A stretch of 64,000 nucleotides of DNA, taken from positions 310,001-374,000 of the forward strand of contig NZ_JACYXJ010000007.1 of NCBI RefSeq assembly GCF_014842925.1. Direction: 5' to 3'. A program made the translations under genes and the position numbers. Below are positions 21,238 to 29,135 of the stretch, piece after piece; position 1 is the first letter of the stretch, and every line of letters begins with the position of its first letter. This stretch comes from Roseibium polysiphoniae (GTDB lineage: Bacteria; Pseudomonadota; Alphaproteobacteria; Rhizobiales; Stappiaceae). The notes beneath the pieces are model-generated. The model worked only from the letters and a program-made list of their open reading frames with translations, did no database searches and was not told the origin of the DNA.

Positions 21238-21252
21238 CTTTCGATCTGATGA

Positions 21253-21277
21253 GATGGATTTTCCAATTTATCCCATC
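21253..21277. promoter_or_regulatory. Possible LysR operator
   Basis: GATGGAT and ATCCCATC form an imperfect inverted repeat across an AT-rich centre in the 107-bp gap between the LysR gene and its divergent neighbour. Position and shape suit a LysR site; assignment is tentative. Confidence 0.35.
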
Positions 21278-21344
21278 AAGGCAAACAATCAAAACATCCT
21301 TATCTTAGGCAGCAGGAAGAGACTTCCGGAGGCAAGAGAGAACT

Positions 21345-21950
21345 ATGCTGAAATCGCTGCTCAACTCGCCCTACAGCTTCTGGGCGCTTCTTGCCCTGCC
21401 CTCCATTGCCATGATCAACGGCGCCTTGTCCGGCGGCGACCTGGAGCCGCTGCTTCACCCGACCGGTGAATTCGCCGCCCGTTTCATGATCATTGCGATG
21501 ATGCTCACGCCCCTGCGGATGCTGTTTCCGAAGTCCGCTTTGGTCCTGTGGCTGATGCGGCGGCGGCGCTATCTCGGCGTGGCCGCCTTCGGATATGCCG
21601 CCTTGCATACGCTTTATTATGTGATCGACTTGGGATCCTTGTCCGCCGTCATGGCCGATATGGTCAAGTTCGGCATCTGGACCGGCTGGGTGGCCTTCAT
21701 CATCTTCGTGCCCCTGGCGATCACCTCCAATGATGCCTCCGTCCGATTGCTGCGCCGTTCCTGGAAAACGCTGCAGCGTTTTGTCTATCCTGCGGCGGTC
21801 GCGACCCTTCTTCACTGGCTCTTCGTTCACTCCAATTTCGGTCCCGCACTGGTGCATTTCGTGCCGTTGGCGGGCCTGGAGATCTATCGCATCTGGAAAA
21901 CAACCAGCGCCACCAGCCCGGCATCCGCCGAAGGCAATGCCGCGCCCTGA
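21345..21950 (+). CDS. MsrQ/YedZ-like ferric-reductase-type membrane protein
   Basis: The 201-residue protein has about five to six membrane segments and the ferric-reductase-like pattern: RFMIIAMMLTPLRMLFP, RRRRYLGVAAFGYAALHTLYYV (heme-ligand histidine region), LAITSNDASVRLLRRSWKTLQRFVYP, then HWLFVHS with a second pair of histidines. MsrQ is the heme-b subunit that feeds electrons to periplasmic methionine-sulfoxide reductase MsrP, but no msrP is adjacent here. It begins a run of four co-directional genes divergent from LysR. Confidence 0.8.
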   Translation: MLKSLLNSPYSFWALLALPSIAMINGALSGGDLEPLLHPTGEFAARFMIIAMMLTPLRMLFPKSALVLWLMRRRRYLGVAAFGYAALHTLYYVIDLGSLSAVMADMVKFGIWTGWVAFIIFVPLAITSNDASVRLLRRSWKTLQRFVYPAAVATLLHWLFVHSNFGPALVHFVPLAGLEIYRIWKTTSATSPASAEGNAAP

Positions 21951-21974
21951 GCCTGGACCCAAAGGAAAACAGCA

Positions 21975-22829
21975 ATGGCAACCATCGCCGTTACGGCCGC
22001 CAGCGGCCACCTGGGACGCGCCATCGTCGAGGCCCTGATTGCCAGGGATGGCGCTGACGAGGTCATCGCGCTGGCTCGAACGCCAGAGAAAGCCAGCGAT
22101 CTTGGCGTGGTGGTGCGCAAGGGCGACTATGAGGACCGCGCCGGTCTGGAACAGGCCTTGCCAGGGGTCGATACCGTTCTGCTGGTCTCCGGCATGGATG
22201 AGCCGAGCAAGCGCATCGGCCAGCATCGCAATGTCATCGAAGCGGCCAAGGCGGCTGGTGTTTCCAAGATCGTCTACACCAGTGTGCAGGGACCGGACGA
22301 GGGCACCAGCTTTTCGCCAGTGGTCCAGAGCAACCGGCAGACGGAAAAGGATGTGCGCGAGAGCGGGCTGAACTGGATCGTCGGGCGCAACGGCATCTAT
22401 ATCGAACCGGACATCGACTACATCGGCTCCTATCAGGCAGCCGGCGAAATCGCCAACTGCGCCGGCGATGGCCGCTGTGGCTACACCAGCCGCGCCGAGC
22501 TGGGCGCTGCCTATGCGCAGCTGCTGACCAGCGACGTGCACAACGGGCAGGTCTTCAACCTCCACGGCGCGCCACTGACCCAGGCGGACCTGACCGATCG
22601 CATCAACGCGGCCTTCGGCACCTCTCTCGTCTATCGCCCCATGAGCGTCGAAGAATTCAAACAGGACCGAACCGCCGAACTCGGCGAATTCCTCGGAACG
22701 GTCATCACCGGCATTTACGCGGGCATCCGCGCCGGAGCCTTTGACAACCCGAGCCAATTTGCCGAAGCCGCAGGACGGCCTCACCAGTCCTGGGACGCCT
22801 ATTTCGCGGCGCTCAAGGCCACCAGTTAA
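21975..22829 (+). CDS. NmrA/QorB-like NAD(P)-binding oxidoreductase
   Basis: The 284-residue product is an atypical short-chain-type Rossmann protein: TIAVTAASGHLGRAIVEAL (a GxxGxxG-like glycine motif), VVRKGDYEDRAGLEQAL, TVLLVSGMDEPSKR and KIVYTSVQGPD. The pattern resembles QorB/NmrA proteins that reduce quinones or sense NADP. The C-terminal part has the PMSVEEF segment common in this group. It is 24 bp after the MsrQ-like gene and 56 bp before a SnoaL-fold gene, so likely co-transcribed. Confidence 0.88.
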   Translation: MATIAVTAASGHLGRAIVEALIARDGADEVIALARTPEKASDLGVVVRKGDYEDRAGLEQALPGVDTVLLVSGMDEPSKRIGQHRNVIEAAKAAGVSKIVYTSVQGPDEGTSFSPVVQSNRQTEKDVRESGLNWIVGRNGIYIEPDIDYIGSYQAAGEIANCAGDGRCGYTSRAELGAAYAQLLTSDVHNGQVFNLHGAPLTQADLTDRINAAFGTSLVYRPMSVEEFKQDRTAELGEFLGTVITGIYAGIRAGAFDNPSQFAEAAGRPHQSWDAYFAALKATS

Positions 22830-22885
22830 CGCCCGTCCGGCCCGGAGGGGAAAAGCGTTCAAGAATACCTTTGGAGGAAACTGAC

Positions 22886-23377
22886 ATGAACCGCAGAACA
22901 TTGATGAAGACATCGCTGGGCACCGCCCTGGCTCTTACACTCGTCCAATCGGCCGGCGCGCAGGAGATGGACGCGGAGAGCAAGGCTTCGCTCGACACTG
23001 TCATGGCCTTCATGAGCGCCATGGGTGCCGGCGACATGGACAAGATGTCCGCCCTGATGGCCGACGACATGGTCTGGCACAATGAAGGCGACACGAGCCT
23101 GCCGTGGATTGGCGAGTCCAAGGGCAAAGAGGCGATTTTCAAGTTTCTCGGTATCTTCTCGTCAAACCTGAAGACCACGCTTTGGGAAAACACTGATGCC
23201 TTTGCCTCCGGCAGCACGGTTGCCGTCTTTGGTAGAATGAACGCCATAGCGACCAAAACTGGCAAGGAGACCGGCGAATTCACCTTCGCTCTGCGTGCCA
23301 AGGTCCGCGACGGGCAGGTCGTCCTCTGGCATTGGTTCGAAGACAGCTTCGCCGTCAGCCAAGCCTACCACGGCTAA
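22886..23377 (+). CDS. Exported SnoaL/NTF2-fold protein
   Basis: The 163-residue protein has an N-terminal leader starting NRRTLMKTSLGTALALTLV, a probable signal peptide with a Tat-like RR pair, and cleavage near AGAQ. The mature part is an NTF2/SnoaL-fold domain: VMAFMSAMGAGDMDKMSALMADDMVWH...WIGESKGKEAIFKFLG...VLWHWFEDSFAVSQAY. Such domains are small-molecule-binding or isomerase-like. A TTGGAGGAA site at 22871-22879 supports the ATG at 22886. The catalytic role is unknown. Confidence 0.77.
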   Translation: MNRRTLMKTSLGTALALTLVQSAGAQEMDAESKASLDTVMAFMSAMGAGDMDKMSALMADDMVWHNEGDTSLPWIGESKGKEAIFKFLGIFSSNLKTTLWENTDAFASGSTVAVFGRMNAIATKTGKETGEFTFALRAKVRDGQVVLWHWFEDSFAVSQAYHG

Positions 23378-23397
23378 AAACAGGGGAGACACGTCAC

Positions 23398-24165
23398 GTG
23401 GGGAGGGGTCTTGAGAATGTTCGCCGACTTTATCTTGAGGGCATTGCCGGCGGTAACGCCCGGGAGGCGGTGACCAAATACACCGGGCACAGATACACGC
23501 AGCACTCAACGGGGGTCGGCGATGGAACCGAGGGATTTCTCGCGTTCTTCGAGCCTTTCGTCGAGCGCAATCCCGTCCGCGACATCGAGATCGTTCGTAT
23601 TCTGGAAGACGGACCCTGGGTGTTTTGCAGTGCCTATCAGTCGCTCAACAAGGGCGCGGCGGAATGGGTCACGATGGATCTCTTCTACACCGATCCGGAG
23701 GGCCTGGTGCTGGAGCATTGGGACACGATTGCCCCTTTCGTCGCCGAGACCCGCTCCGGCGCCCATATGGTCGGCGGCACCACGGAGATTGATCATGGGG
23801 CGGCCCATGAGACCAACAAGTCACTGGTGCAGGAATACACCAAGCAGGTTCTGCAGGAAGGGCGGCACGACAAGCTGCATCATTTCGTTGCCGAGGACGC
23901 GATCCAGCATGCGGCGACGGTCGGCACCGGCCGCGAAGGTCTCGCCCAGTGGCTGGCCCTGGAAGAAACCGGCAGGTACGAAATGCTCATGCAGCTCGTG
24001 GGACAGGGCGACTTCGTCGTCACCTATGGCAAGCGGCACGCCCTGGGCAAAGACATCGCCGTCTTCAATGTCTACCGGGTGGAAGGCGGCAAGATTGTTG
24101 AACTCTGGATGAACGAAGAAGAGATCGGCCCGCGCGAAACCTGGGGCAACTCCGGCAAGTTCTAG
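23398..24165 (+). CDS. Tandem SnoaL-like protein
   Basis: The 255-residue product contains two successive NTF2/SnoaL-type units: residues about 5-120 (YLEGIAGGNAREAVTKYTGHRYTQHS...VTMDLFYTDPEGLVLEHWDTI) and about 140-250 (VQEYTKQVLQEGRHDKLHHFVAEDAIQHA...FNVYRVEGGKIVELWMNEE). Both resemble the predicted SnoaL-like aldol-condensation group. The start is taken as GTG at 23398 with AGGGGAG nine bases upstream. No signal peptide is seen, unlike the preceding gene. It ends the LysR-flanked group and abuts the KAP island. Confidence 0.77.
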   Translation: MGRGLENVRRLYLEGIAGGNAREAVTKYTGHRYTQHSTGVGDGTEGFLAFFEPFVERNPVRDIEIVRILEDGPWVFCSAYQSLNKGAAEWVTMDLFYTDPEGLVLEHWDTIAPFVAETRSGAHMVGGTTEIDHGAAHETNKSLVQEYTKQVLQEGRHDKLHHFVAEDAIQHAATVGTGREGLAQWLALEETGRYEMLMQLVGQGDFVVTYGKRHALGKDIAVFNVYRVEGGKIVELWMNEEEIGPRETWGNSGKF

Positions 24166-24189
24166 CCTCCGCCGCAGCGCTTCCAACAC

Positions 24190-24216
24190 AAAAGCCGGGC
24201 AATGCCCGGCTTTTTC
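24190..24216. terminator. Terminator, copy A (left edge of KAP island)
   Basis: AAAAGCCGGGC pairs with GCCCGGCTTTTT around AAT. It ends the plus-strand SnoaL gene and is nearly identical to the lpdA terminator at 25768. It is usable in both directions. Confidence 0.85.
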
Positions 24217-24267
24217 TATTCAGAACGGCAAGCCCGCTTACGAGTGGATCGGCTTGCCCGCGGTGGC
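24190..24267. repeat. Direct repeat, copy A: duplicate of the lpdA 3' end and terminator
   Basis: These 78 bp match 25768-25846 with four mismatches and a single 1-bp gap. Read on the minus strand the copy encodes the last residues of lpd[10 protein letters not shown], with its stop codon, followed by the same terminator. It marks the left boundary of the AT-rich KAP-NTPase island and is either a remnant of lpdA or an attachment-site-like duplication. Confidence 0.88.
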
Positions 24268-24303
24268 AAACACTTCAGGACATCTGAATGGCCAGTTTAC
24301 TGT

Positions 24304-25662
24304 CTAAAGACGAAAGATATCCAACCATTCACTCTGTAGCTTTGCCGGAATTTTCTCTGGCTCACGCAGCCCACCAAATGAATCAAACCGAGTACCAATT
24401 GATTTCCGCCAAGAAGGGAGATGCTCTGCGCCGTCTATTTCGTCCGGAATGGAACAATACATCATCGTAATCAACCAAGTGGTCATCTGACGGTCAAAAT
24501 GCTCGTTACTATTCTGACCAATCTTTTCTGTCGTCTTTATTTTTGCAGCGCCGATGAACGTTTCAATATCTTCCATTTTCGCGTTTTCATTAGCGTATTT
24601 ACTATGAAAAATAGGATCAACGATAGAGCTAACCAACAAAATACACAACGTATCTATGTACCCAATATGGTATTCATTCTCAAATAGTTCCGATGGCAAC
24701 AATGCCATTTTTGAGAGTATTTTTCCTACATCCCTTAAAGAAACTTGGTTGGATCGCGCTACGAGCCGTAGGAGTTCAAGAGACCTATTAAGCACCTGCG
24801 CGGGTAGCTGCATCTCAGCACCCTTCTTTGCAGCATATACGGCGACTACATTGTCTGCACCGCGCTCCCCCACAAAACGTGGAAGAGAAAAAGAGAGATT
24901 AATGAATTTCTTCAGATAGTTATGTGCATCTACTTCCGCACCATATCTAGCGCGAACACTGTTTTCCAAGGCCTTCCCATTCACTCCCAATATAAAATGA
25001 ACCCTTGGGACTGAAAACAAGTGCTTAATTACTTCCAGAACTGAAAGTGCATAGTCTGGACGACACCGGTCTAATTCATCAACGACAATAACAATTGGAC
25101 GCAACTCCTTGACTGTTAGGTCAATTAGCAATTTTTTGAACGCATCAAGAGCTTCTAACTTTTGTCTCTCGCGCTGCCACAGACCCTCTGAACTATCTTT
25201 TGCTTCGGTGCTAACCGCATCAACGAGGGCATCTCCTATGTCCTCTAAATGTTGTTTCGCTCCAAAAGTGGCCATCGATAAAGCAACGCCGAATGCAGGT
25301 TTGGCCAATCTTGCGCCGATCGCCATCCATTTCTGAAGTGCTTCCTGACTATCGTCGGGAATACGCGCACGAATTGCGAGCATGAGAGAGGACAGGGGAT
25401 CAGATAGATAGTCACTCTCGAAGGCATCGTAGTAGACCGCAATGGCTTTCCCGCCGTTAACGGCCCCATGATCATGTACCCAACGCTTGAGGAAGTATGT
25501 TTTTCCGGAGCCCCAAGTGTCATCTAGAGCCAAGACTAGTGGATCGCTAATTTTCTCAACTAACTCGGATAGTTGACTAGATATTTTTTTCCGACCGAGA
25601 AGATCGTCTGAAAATCCGGTTTGGTACAAAATGACTTCGTCGTCTTGTGGGAATAAATTCAT
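24304..25662 (-). CDS. KAP-family P-loop NTPase
   Basis: The 452-residue protein shows the KAP NTPase signatures: Walker A with GSGKT at 51-55 (LALDDTWGSGKTYFLKRW) and Walker B IVIVVDELDRC (about 191-200), followed by the family segment RPDYALSVLEVIKHLF and the HFILGVNGKAL stretch. The usual KAP membrane insertion is not obvious; the region between Walker A and B (about 120-135) is only moderately hydrophobic. The gene is visibly lower in GC than both flanks and lies alone between the two copies of the lpdA-end repeat. Bacterial KAP proteins are widespread, and several are linked to phage exclusion. Here function is inferred to be defence-related. The start at 25662 lacks a strong ribosome site. 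Confidence 0.85.
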   Translation of the reverse strand: MNLFPQDDEVILYQTGFSDDLLGRKKISSQLSELVEKISDPLVLALDDTWGSGKTYFLKRWVHDHGAVNGGKAIAVYYDAFESDYLSDPLSSLMLAIRARIPDDSQEALQKWMAIGARLAKPAFGVALSMATFGAKQHLEDIGDALVDAVSTEAKDSSEGLWQRERQKLEALDAFKKLLIDLTVKELRPIVIVVDELDRCRPDYALSVLEVIKHLFSVPRVHFILGVNGKALENSVRARYGAEVDAHNYLKKFINLSFSLPRFVGERGADNVVAVYAAKKGAEMQLPAQVLNRSLELLRLVARSNQVSLRDVGKILSKMALLPSELFENEYHIGYIDTLCILLVSSIVDPIFHSKYANENAKMEDIETFIGAAKIKTTEKIGQNSNEHFDRQMTTWLITMMYCSIPDEIDGAEHLPSWRKSIGTRFDSFGGLREPEKIPAKLQSEWLDIFRL

Positions 25663-25767
25663 GCTGGACCTCGATTATGAGCTCCAACATGAATACAATC
25701 AAAAAGCGTTTCAACTAACTAAATGTACTTGTGGTGGCGTAATTCTGCCATTTTATCCCAATCGCAA

Positions 25768-25793
25768 AAAAGCCGGGCAATGCCCGGCTTTTT
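25768..25793 (-). terminator. Terminator of lpdA, copy B
   Basis: AAAAGCCGGGC and GCCCGGCTTTTT form an 11-bp stem around AAT, 24 bp beyond the lpdA stop. T-runs lie on both sides, so it can act in both directions. Confidence 0.85.
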
Positions 25794-25846
25794 CAGTTCA
25801 GCACGGCAAGACCCGCTTACGAGTGGATCGGCTTGCCGGCGGTGGC
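25768..25846. repeat. Direct repeat, copy B: functional lpdA 3' end and terminator
   Basis: This is the resident copy of the repeat at 24190-24267 and includes the final codons of intact lpdA. It forms the right boundary of the KAP island. Confidence 0.88.
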
Positions 25847-27220
25847 CATGGCGGCTTCCTTGACGGCTTCCGACATGGTCGGATGCGCGTGGCAGGTGCG
25901 GCCCAGATCTTCAGACGAACCACCGAATTCCATCAGCACGGCGGCCTCGTGGATCATTTCGCCAGCGCCGAAGCTGACGATGTGAACGCCCAGAACCCGG
26001 TCGGTTTCCGCGTCGGCCAGAACCTTGGCAAACCCTTCGGTCTGGTTCATGGCGCGGGCGCGGCCGTTTGCCATGAAGGGGAACTTGCCGACGTTGTACT
26101 TGACGCCGGCAGCCTTCAGCTCTTCCTCGGTCTTGCCGACGGAAGCGACTTCCGGCTGGGTGTAAACAACGCCCGGGATGATGTCGTAGTTCACATGCGG
26201 CTTCTGGCCAACGAGCGTCTCGGCGAGAGCAACGCCCTCGTCTTCCGCCTTGTGGGCCAGCATCGGACCGGCGATGACGTCACCGATGGCATAGATGCCC
26301 GGCACGTTGGTGGCGAAATGGCCATTGGTCTGAACGCGGCCACGCTCATCGAGCGCAACGCCAGCGTCTTCCAGACCCAGGCCTTCTGTGTAGGGTTTGC
26401 GTCCGATGGCAACCAGAACGATGTCGGCTGCGATGGTTTCCGCATCGCCGCCGGCTGCCGGCTCCACGGTGACTTCCAGGCCCTTGCCCTTCTTGGTCAC
26501 GCCGGTGACCTTGGACGAGAGCTTGAACTCCATGCCCTGCTTCTTCAGCATGCGCTGGAAGTTCTTGGAGACGTCGCCATCCATGGGGCCGAGGATCTTC
26601 GGCATGAATTCGACCACGGTGACGTCGGCGCCAAGACGGGCCCAGACCGAGCCAAGCTCCAGGCCGATGACACCACCGCCAACGACGACCAGCTTGCCCG
26701 GCACCTTTTCCAGCTCCAGAGCGCCGGTAGAGGACACGATCTGCTTCTCGTCGATCTCGACGCCCGGCAGAGGCATGACATCCGAGCCGGTGGCAATGAC
26801 GATGTTCTTGGTTTCGAGAACAGACTTGGAGCCGTCTTCGGCAGTGACTTCGACCTTGCCGGCAGACAGGATCTTGCCGGTGCCGTGATGGGCGTCGACC
26901 TTGTTTTTCTTCAGTAGGAAACCAACGCCGTTCACATTGGCGTCGATGACATCCTGCTTGTGCGTCATCATGGTCGGCAGGTCGAGCTTCGGCTTGGATA
27001 CCTTGATGCCGAGCTTTTCAAAGCCGTGGCCGGCTTCGGCGAACATTTCCGACGCATGAAGCAAGGCTTTGGAGGGAATGCAGCCGACGTTCAGACAGGT
27101 GCCGCCATGGGTGGCACGCTTTTCAACAACGGCGACCTTCTGGCCGAGTTGAGCCGCCTTGATAGCGCATACATAGCCACCAGGGCCGGTTCCGATGACG
27201 ACAAGATCATATTGGGACAT
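25817..27220 (-). CDS. lpdA: Dihydrolipoyl dehydrogenase (E3)
   Basis: E3 reoxidises the dihydrolipoyl arms of 2-oxoacid dehydrogenase complexes, passing electrons through FAD to NAD. The 467-residue protein has the N-terminal FAD motif [17 protein letters not shown], the redox-active pair C42/C47 in [13 protein letters not shown], a second Rossmann motif [33 protein letters not shown] and the C-terminal CHAHPTMSE dimer-interface histidine. In this cluster it most likely serves the SucAB complex. Its 3' end is duplicated 1.6 kb downstream. Confidence 0.97.
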   Translation of the reverse strand: MSQYDLVVIGTGPGGYVCAIKAAQLGQKVAVVEKRATHGGTCLNVGCIPSKALLHASEMFAEAGHGFEKLGIKVSKPKLDLPTMMTHKQDVIDANVNGVGFLLKKNKVDAHHGTGKILSAGKVEVTAEDGSKSVLETKNIVIATGSDVMPLPGVEIDEKQIVSSTGALELEKVPGKLVVVGGGVIGLELGSVWARLGADVTVVEFMPKILGPMDGDVSKNFQRMLKKQGMEFKLSSKVTGVTKKGKGLEVTVEPAAGGDAETIAADIVLVAIGRKPYTEGLGLEDAGVALDERGRVQTNGHFATNVPGIYAIGDVIAGPMLAHKAEDEGVALAETLVGQKPHVNYDIIPGVVYTQPEVASVGKTEEELKAAGVKYNVGKFPFMANGRARAMNQTEGFAKVLADAETDRVLGVHIVSFGAGEMIHEAAVLMEFGGSSEDLGRTCHAHPTMSEAVKEAAMATAGKPIHS

Positions 27221-27262
27221 TTCGGTCGCCTTTTGCCTTTTTTCAGTCGATCCCGAACGGGA

Positions 27263-28018
27263 TCAGGGGAGTGTCGCGCGGCCACCGGAAACATCCAGGA
27301 TCGCGCCGGTCGTGTAGCTGGCGTCTTCGGAAAGAAGCCAGATGATTGCATTCGCCACTTCGTCGGCTGTTCCGGCGCGCTTCATGGGAAGCGTCGGCGC
27401 CAGGTCGCCCACCCGTTCGGGCAGACCGCCAGAGGCGTGAATTTCGGTATCGATGATGCCGGGACGCACCGCATTCACGCGGATGCCTTCATCGGCAACT
27501 TCCTTCGCAAGACCCACGGTCATGGTGTCGATCGCGCCCTTTGCAGCGGCGTAGTCGACATATTGGCCCGGTGAGCCGAGCTTGGAGGCTGCAGAGCCCA
27601 GATTGACAATGCCGCCGCCCTTGCCGCCGTGGCGGGTCGACATGCGGCGGACAGCCTCGCGGGCACAGAGGAACGAGCCGATCACGTTGATCGAGAACAT
27701 CCGCGTCAGCCGTTCCAGAGACATCTCGTCGAGCCGCTGCGACTGATCCACAACACCTGCGTTGTTCACCAGCCCGACAAGCGTGCCGAGACTGTCGGCG
27801 ACATCAAACATCTTCAGCACATCGGCTTCGTTCTGAACGTCACCCTGAACAGCACGGGCAATGCCGCCCGCGGAGGTCATCTCTGCAACGAGCGCGTCAG
27901 CGGCGTCCCGGTTGGCAGCATAGTTCACGACCACCGCGCAACCGTCTTTCGCCAGACGACGGCAGACTGCAGCGCCAATGCCGCGACTTCCGCCTGTGAC
28001 CAGGACCACTTCGGTCAT
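27263..28018 (-). CDS. SDR-family oxidoreductase
   Basis: The 251-residue protein is a classical short-chain dehydrogenase: TEVVLVTGGSRGIGAAVC (TGxxxGIG), VNNAGVVDQ, the catalytic S-Y-K set with YVDYAAAKGAIDTMT, and RVNAVRPGIIDTEIHASGG. It should use NAD(P)H; the substrate is not evident. It sits in the interval between sucB and lpdA, 42 bp upstream of lpdA, where such intervening genes are a local peculiarity. Confidence 0.9.
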   Translation of the reverse strand: MTEVVLVTGGSRGIGAAVCRRLAKDGCAVVVNYAANRDAADALVAEMTSAGGIARAVQGDVQNEADVLKMFDVADSLGTLVGLVNNAGVVDQSQRLDEMSLERLTRMFSINVIGSFLCAREAVRRMSTRHGGKGGGIVNLGSAASKLGSPGQYVDYAAAKGAIDTMTVGLAKEVADEGIRVNAVRPGIIDTEIHASGGLPERVGDLAPTLPMKRAGTADEVANAIIWLLSEDASYTTGAILDVSGGRATLP

Positions 28019-28048
28019 TGCGATCGTGTCTCCTTGCCGCCCATCGGG

Positions 28049-28474
28049 CTATTTGATCCGGACCAGTCGTTCGGATGCCTTGCCACCGGACCATGTGCCG
28101 TCGAGCGTGCCGTCCGCATTGACTTGGTAGATCACCGGCTGGCTTTCACCCCAGTCGATGGTCAGAACGGCACCTGCCATGCTCCCCTGACCGTGAAATG
28201 TCTGACCGCTGATTTCCCAGCGGAAGAAGGCAACGCCGTTTTTGGCGGTGATATGGACCCGGCCCTTGTAAGGGGAGCCGTTGGGATTGCGGCCGTCTAC
28301 CGAATAGGTGCCTTCCAGCTGTTCGACGCCGCCGGGGCTGATCACAGCCTTGAAGCCGGCCTGCGCGGACATGCCACCAGGGATGATCAGCGCGGTGCCA
28401 ACAGCCATCGAGATGGCAACGACGGCAGAGGCCGCAAGGCGGTTCAGCGTGCCTGCGTTCAGGAAATGCAACAT
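28049..28474 (-). CDS. Exported protein of unknown function
   Basis: This 141-residue product has an N-terminal hydrophobic segment (LAASAVVAISMAVGTALIIPGG), probably a signal peptide or anchor, followed by a beta-rich domain: LEGTYSVDGRNPNGSPYKGRV...VAFFRWEISGQTFHGQGSM...LDGTWSGG. The repeated Y/W-G-x pattern suggests a small beta-barrel, similar in feel to fibronectin-attachment or lipocalin-like proteins, but the family was not recognised. It lies between the SDR and LysE genes, with small gaps, probably in one transcript. Confidence 0.7.
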   Translation of the reverse strand: MLHFLNAGTLNRLAASAVVAISMAVGTALIIPGGMSAQAGFKAVISPGGVEQLEGTYSVDGRNPNGSPYKGRVHITAKNGVAFFRWEISGQTFHGQGSMAGAVLTIDWGESQPVIYQVNADGTLDGTWSGGKASERLVRIK

Positions 28475-28488
28475 CGAACCTCTCCTTT

Positions 28489-29106
28489 CTACCGGTCGGC
28501 CAGCGCCAGTCTCAGTCCGAAACCGGCGAATGTGATCGCGATTGTCCGGCGCATCCAGGTCAGGACGGTCTCGCTGCGCAGGACGTGCTCTCCAACCAGC
28601 GAGGCAAAGGCGCCATAGACGACGAAGACGGCAAAGGTCATGGCCATGAAGACCCCGCCCATGGCCAGCATGTCAGCCGTTGGCGACATCGCGCCTGCCG
28701 GAATGAATTGCGGCAGAAAGGCAAGGAAGAAGACTGTCAGTTTCGGATTGAGGATGTTGATCAGGAAGCCGGTCCAGGCGATCGCCAGGGATCCCTTTCC
28801 CTGACCTGCAGCCTCATTGCTCAGCGACAGGGCCCCGCGATCGTGGAGTGTCATCCAGGCAAGATAGAGGAGATAGGCGACACCGGCGTACTTCAGCAGC
28901 TGAAACACCAGCGCACTTGTGTGCATGAGCGCAGAAAGGCCGAGAACGGACGCCAGGATCGCGGGTAAGATCCCCATGGTGCAGCCGAAGGCCGCCGCGA
29001 CGCTTGGCAGGCGGCCTCTACCAAGGCCGACTGCAACTGTGTAGACGACGCCGGTGCCCGGGACCAGAACGACCACGAGGGCCGTTATCAGGAATTCAAG
29101 ACTCAT
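28489..29106 (-). CDS. LysE-family transporter
   Basis: The 205-residue membrane protein matches RhtB/LysE exporters: LVVVLVPGTGVVYTVAVGLGRG, the AAAFGCTMGILPAI segment, LKYAGVAYLLYLAWMTL, then GFLINILNPKLTVFFLAFLP, the hallmark of the family. It has about six helices and probably exports an amino acid or related metabolite; the substrate is unknown. It is 29 bp downstream of sucB and 14 bp upstream of the small exported gene. Confidence 0.9.
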   Translation of the reverse strand: MSLEFLITALVVVLVPGTGVVYTVAVGLGRGRLPSVAAAFGCTMGILPAILASVLGLSALMHTSALVFQLLKYAGVAYLLYLAWMTLHDRGALSLSNEAAGQGKGSLAIAWTGFLINILNPKLTVFFLAFLPQFIPAGAMSPTADMLAMGGVFMAMTFAVFVVYGAFASLVGEHVLRSETVLTWMRRTIAITFAGFGLRLALADR

Positions 29107-29135
29107 GCTCGGGCTCCCGACGTCACTCCGTTTGC

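Noticed and set aside
21300..22913. 537-codon minus-strand frame opposite the MsrQ-like and reductase genes
   Set aside because: The plus-strand genes have motifs and ribosome sites; the minus frame does not.
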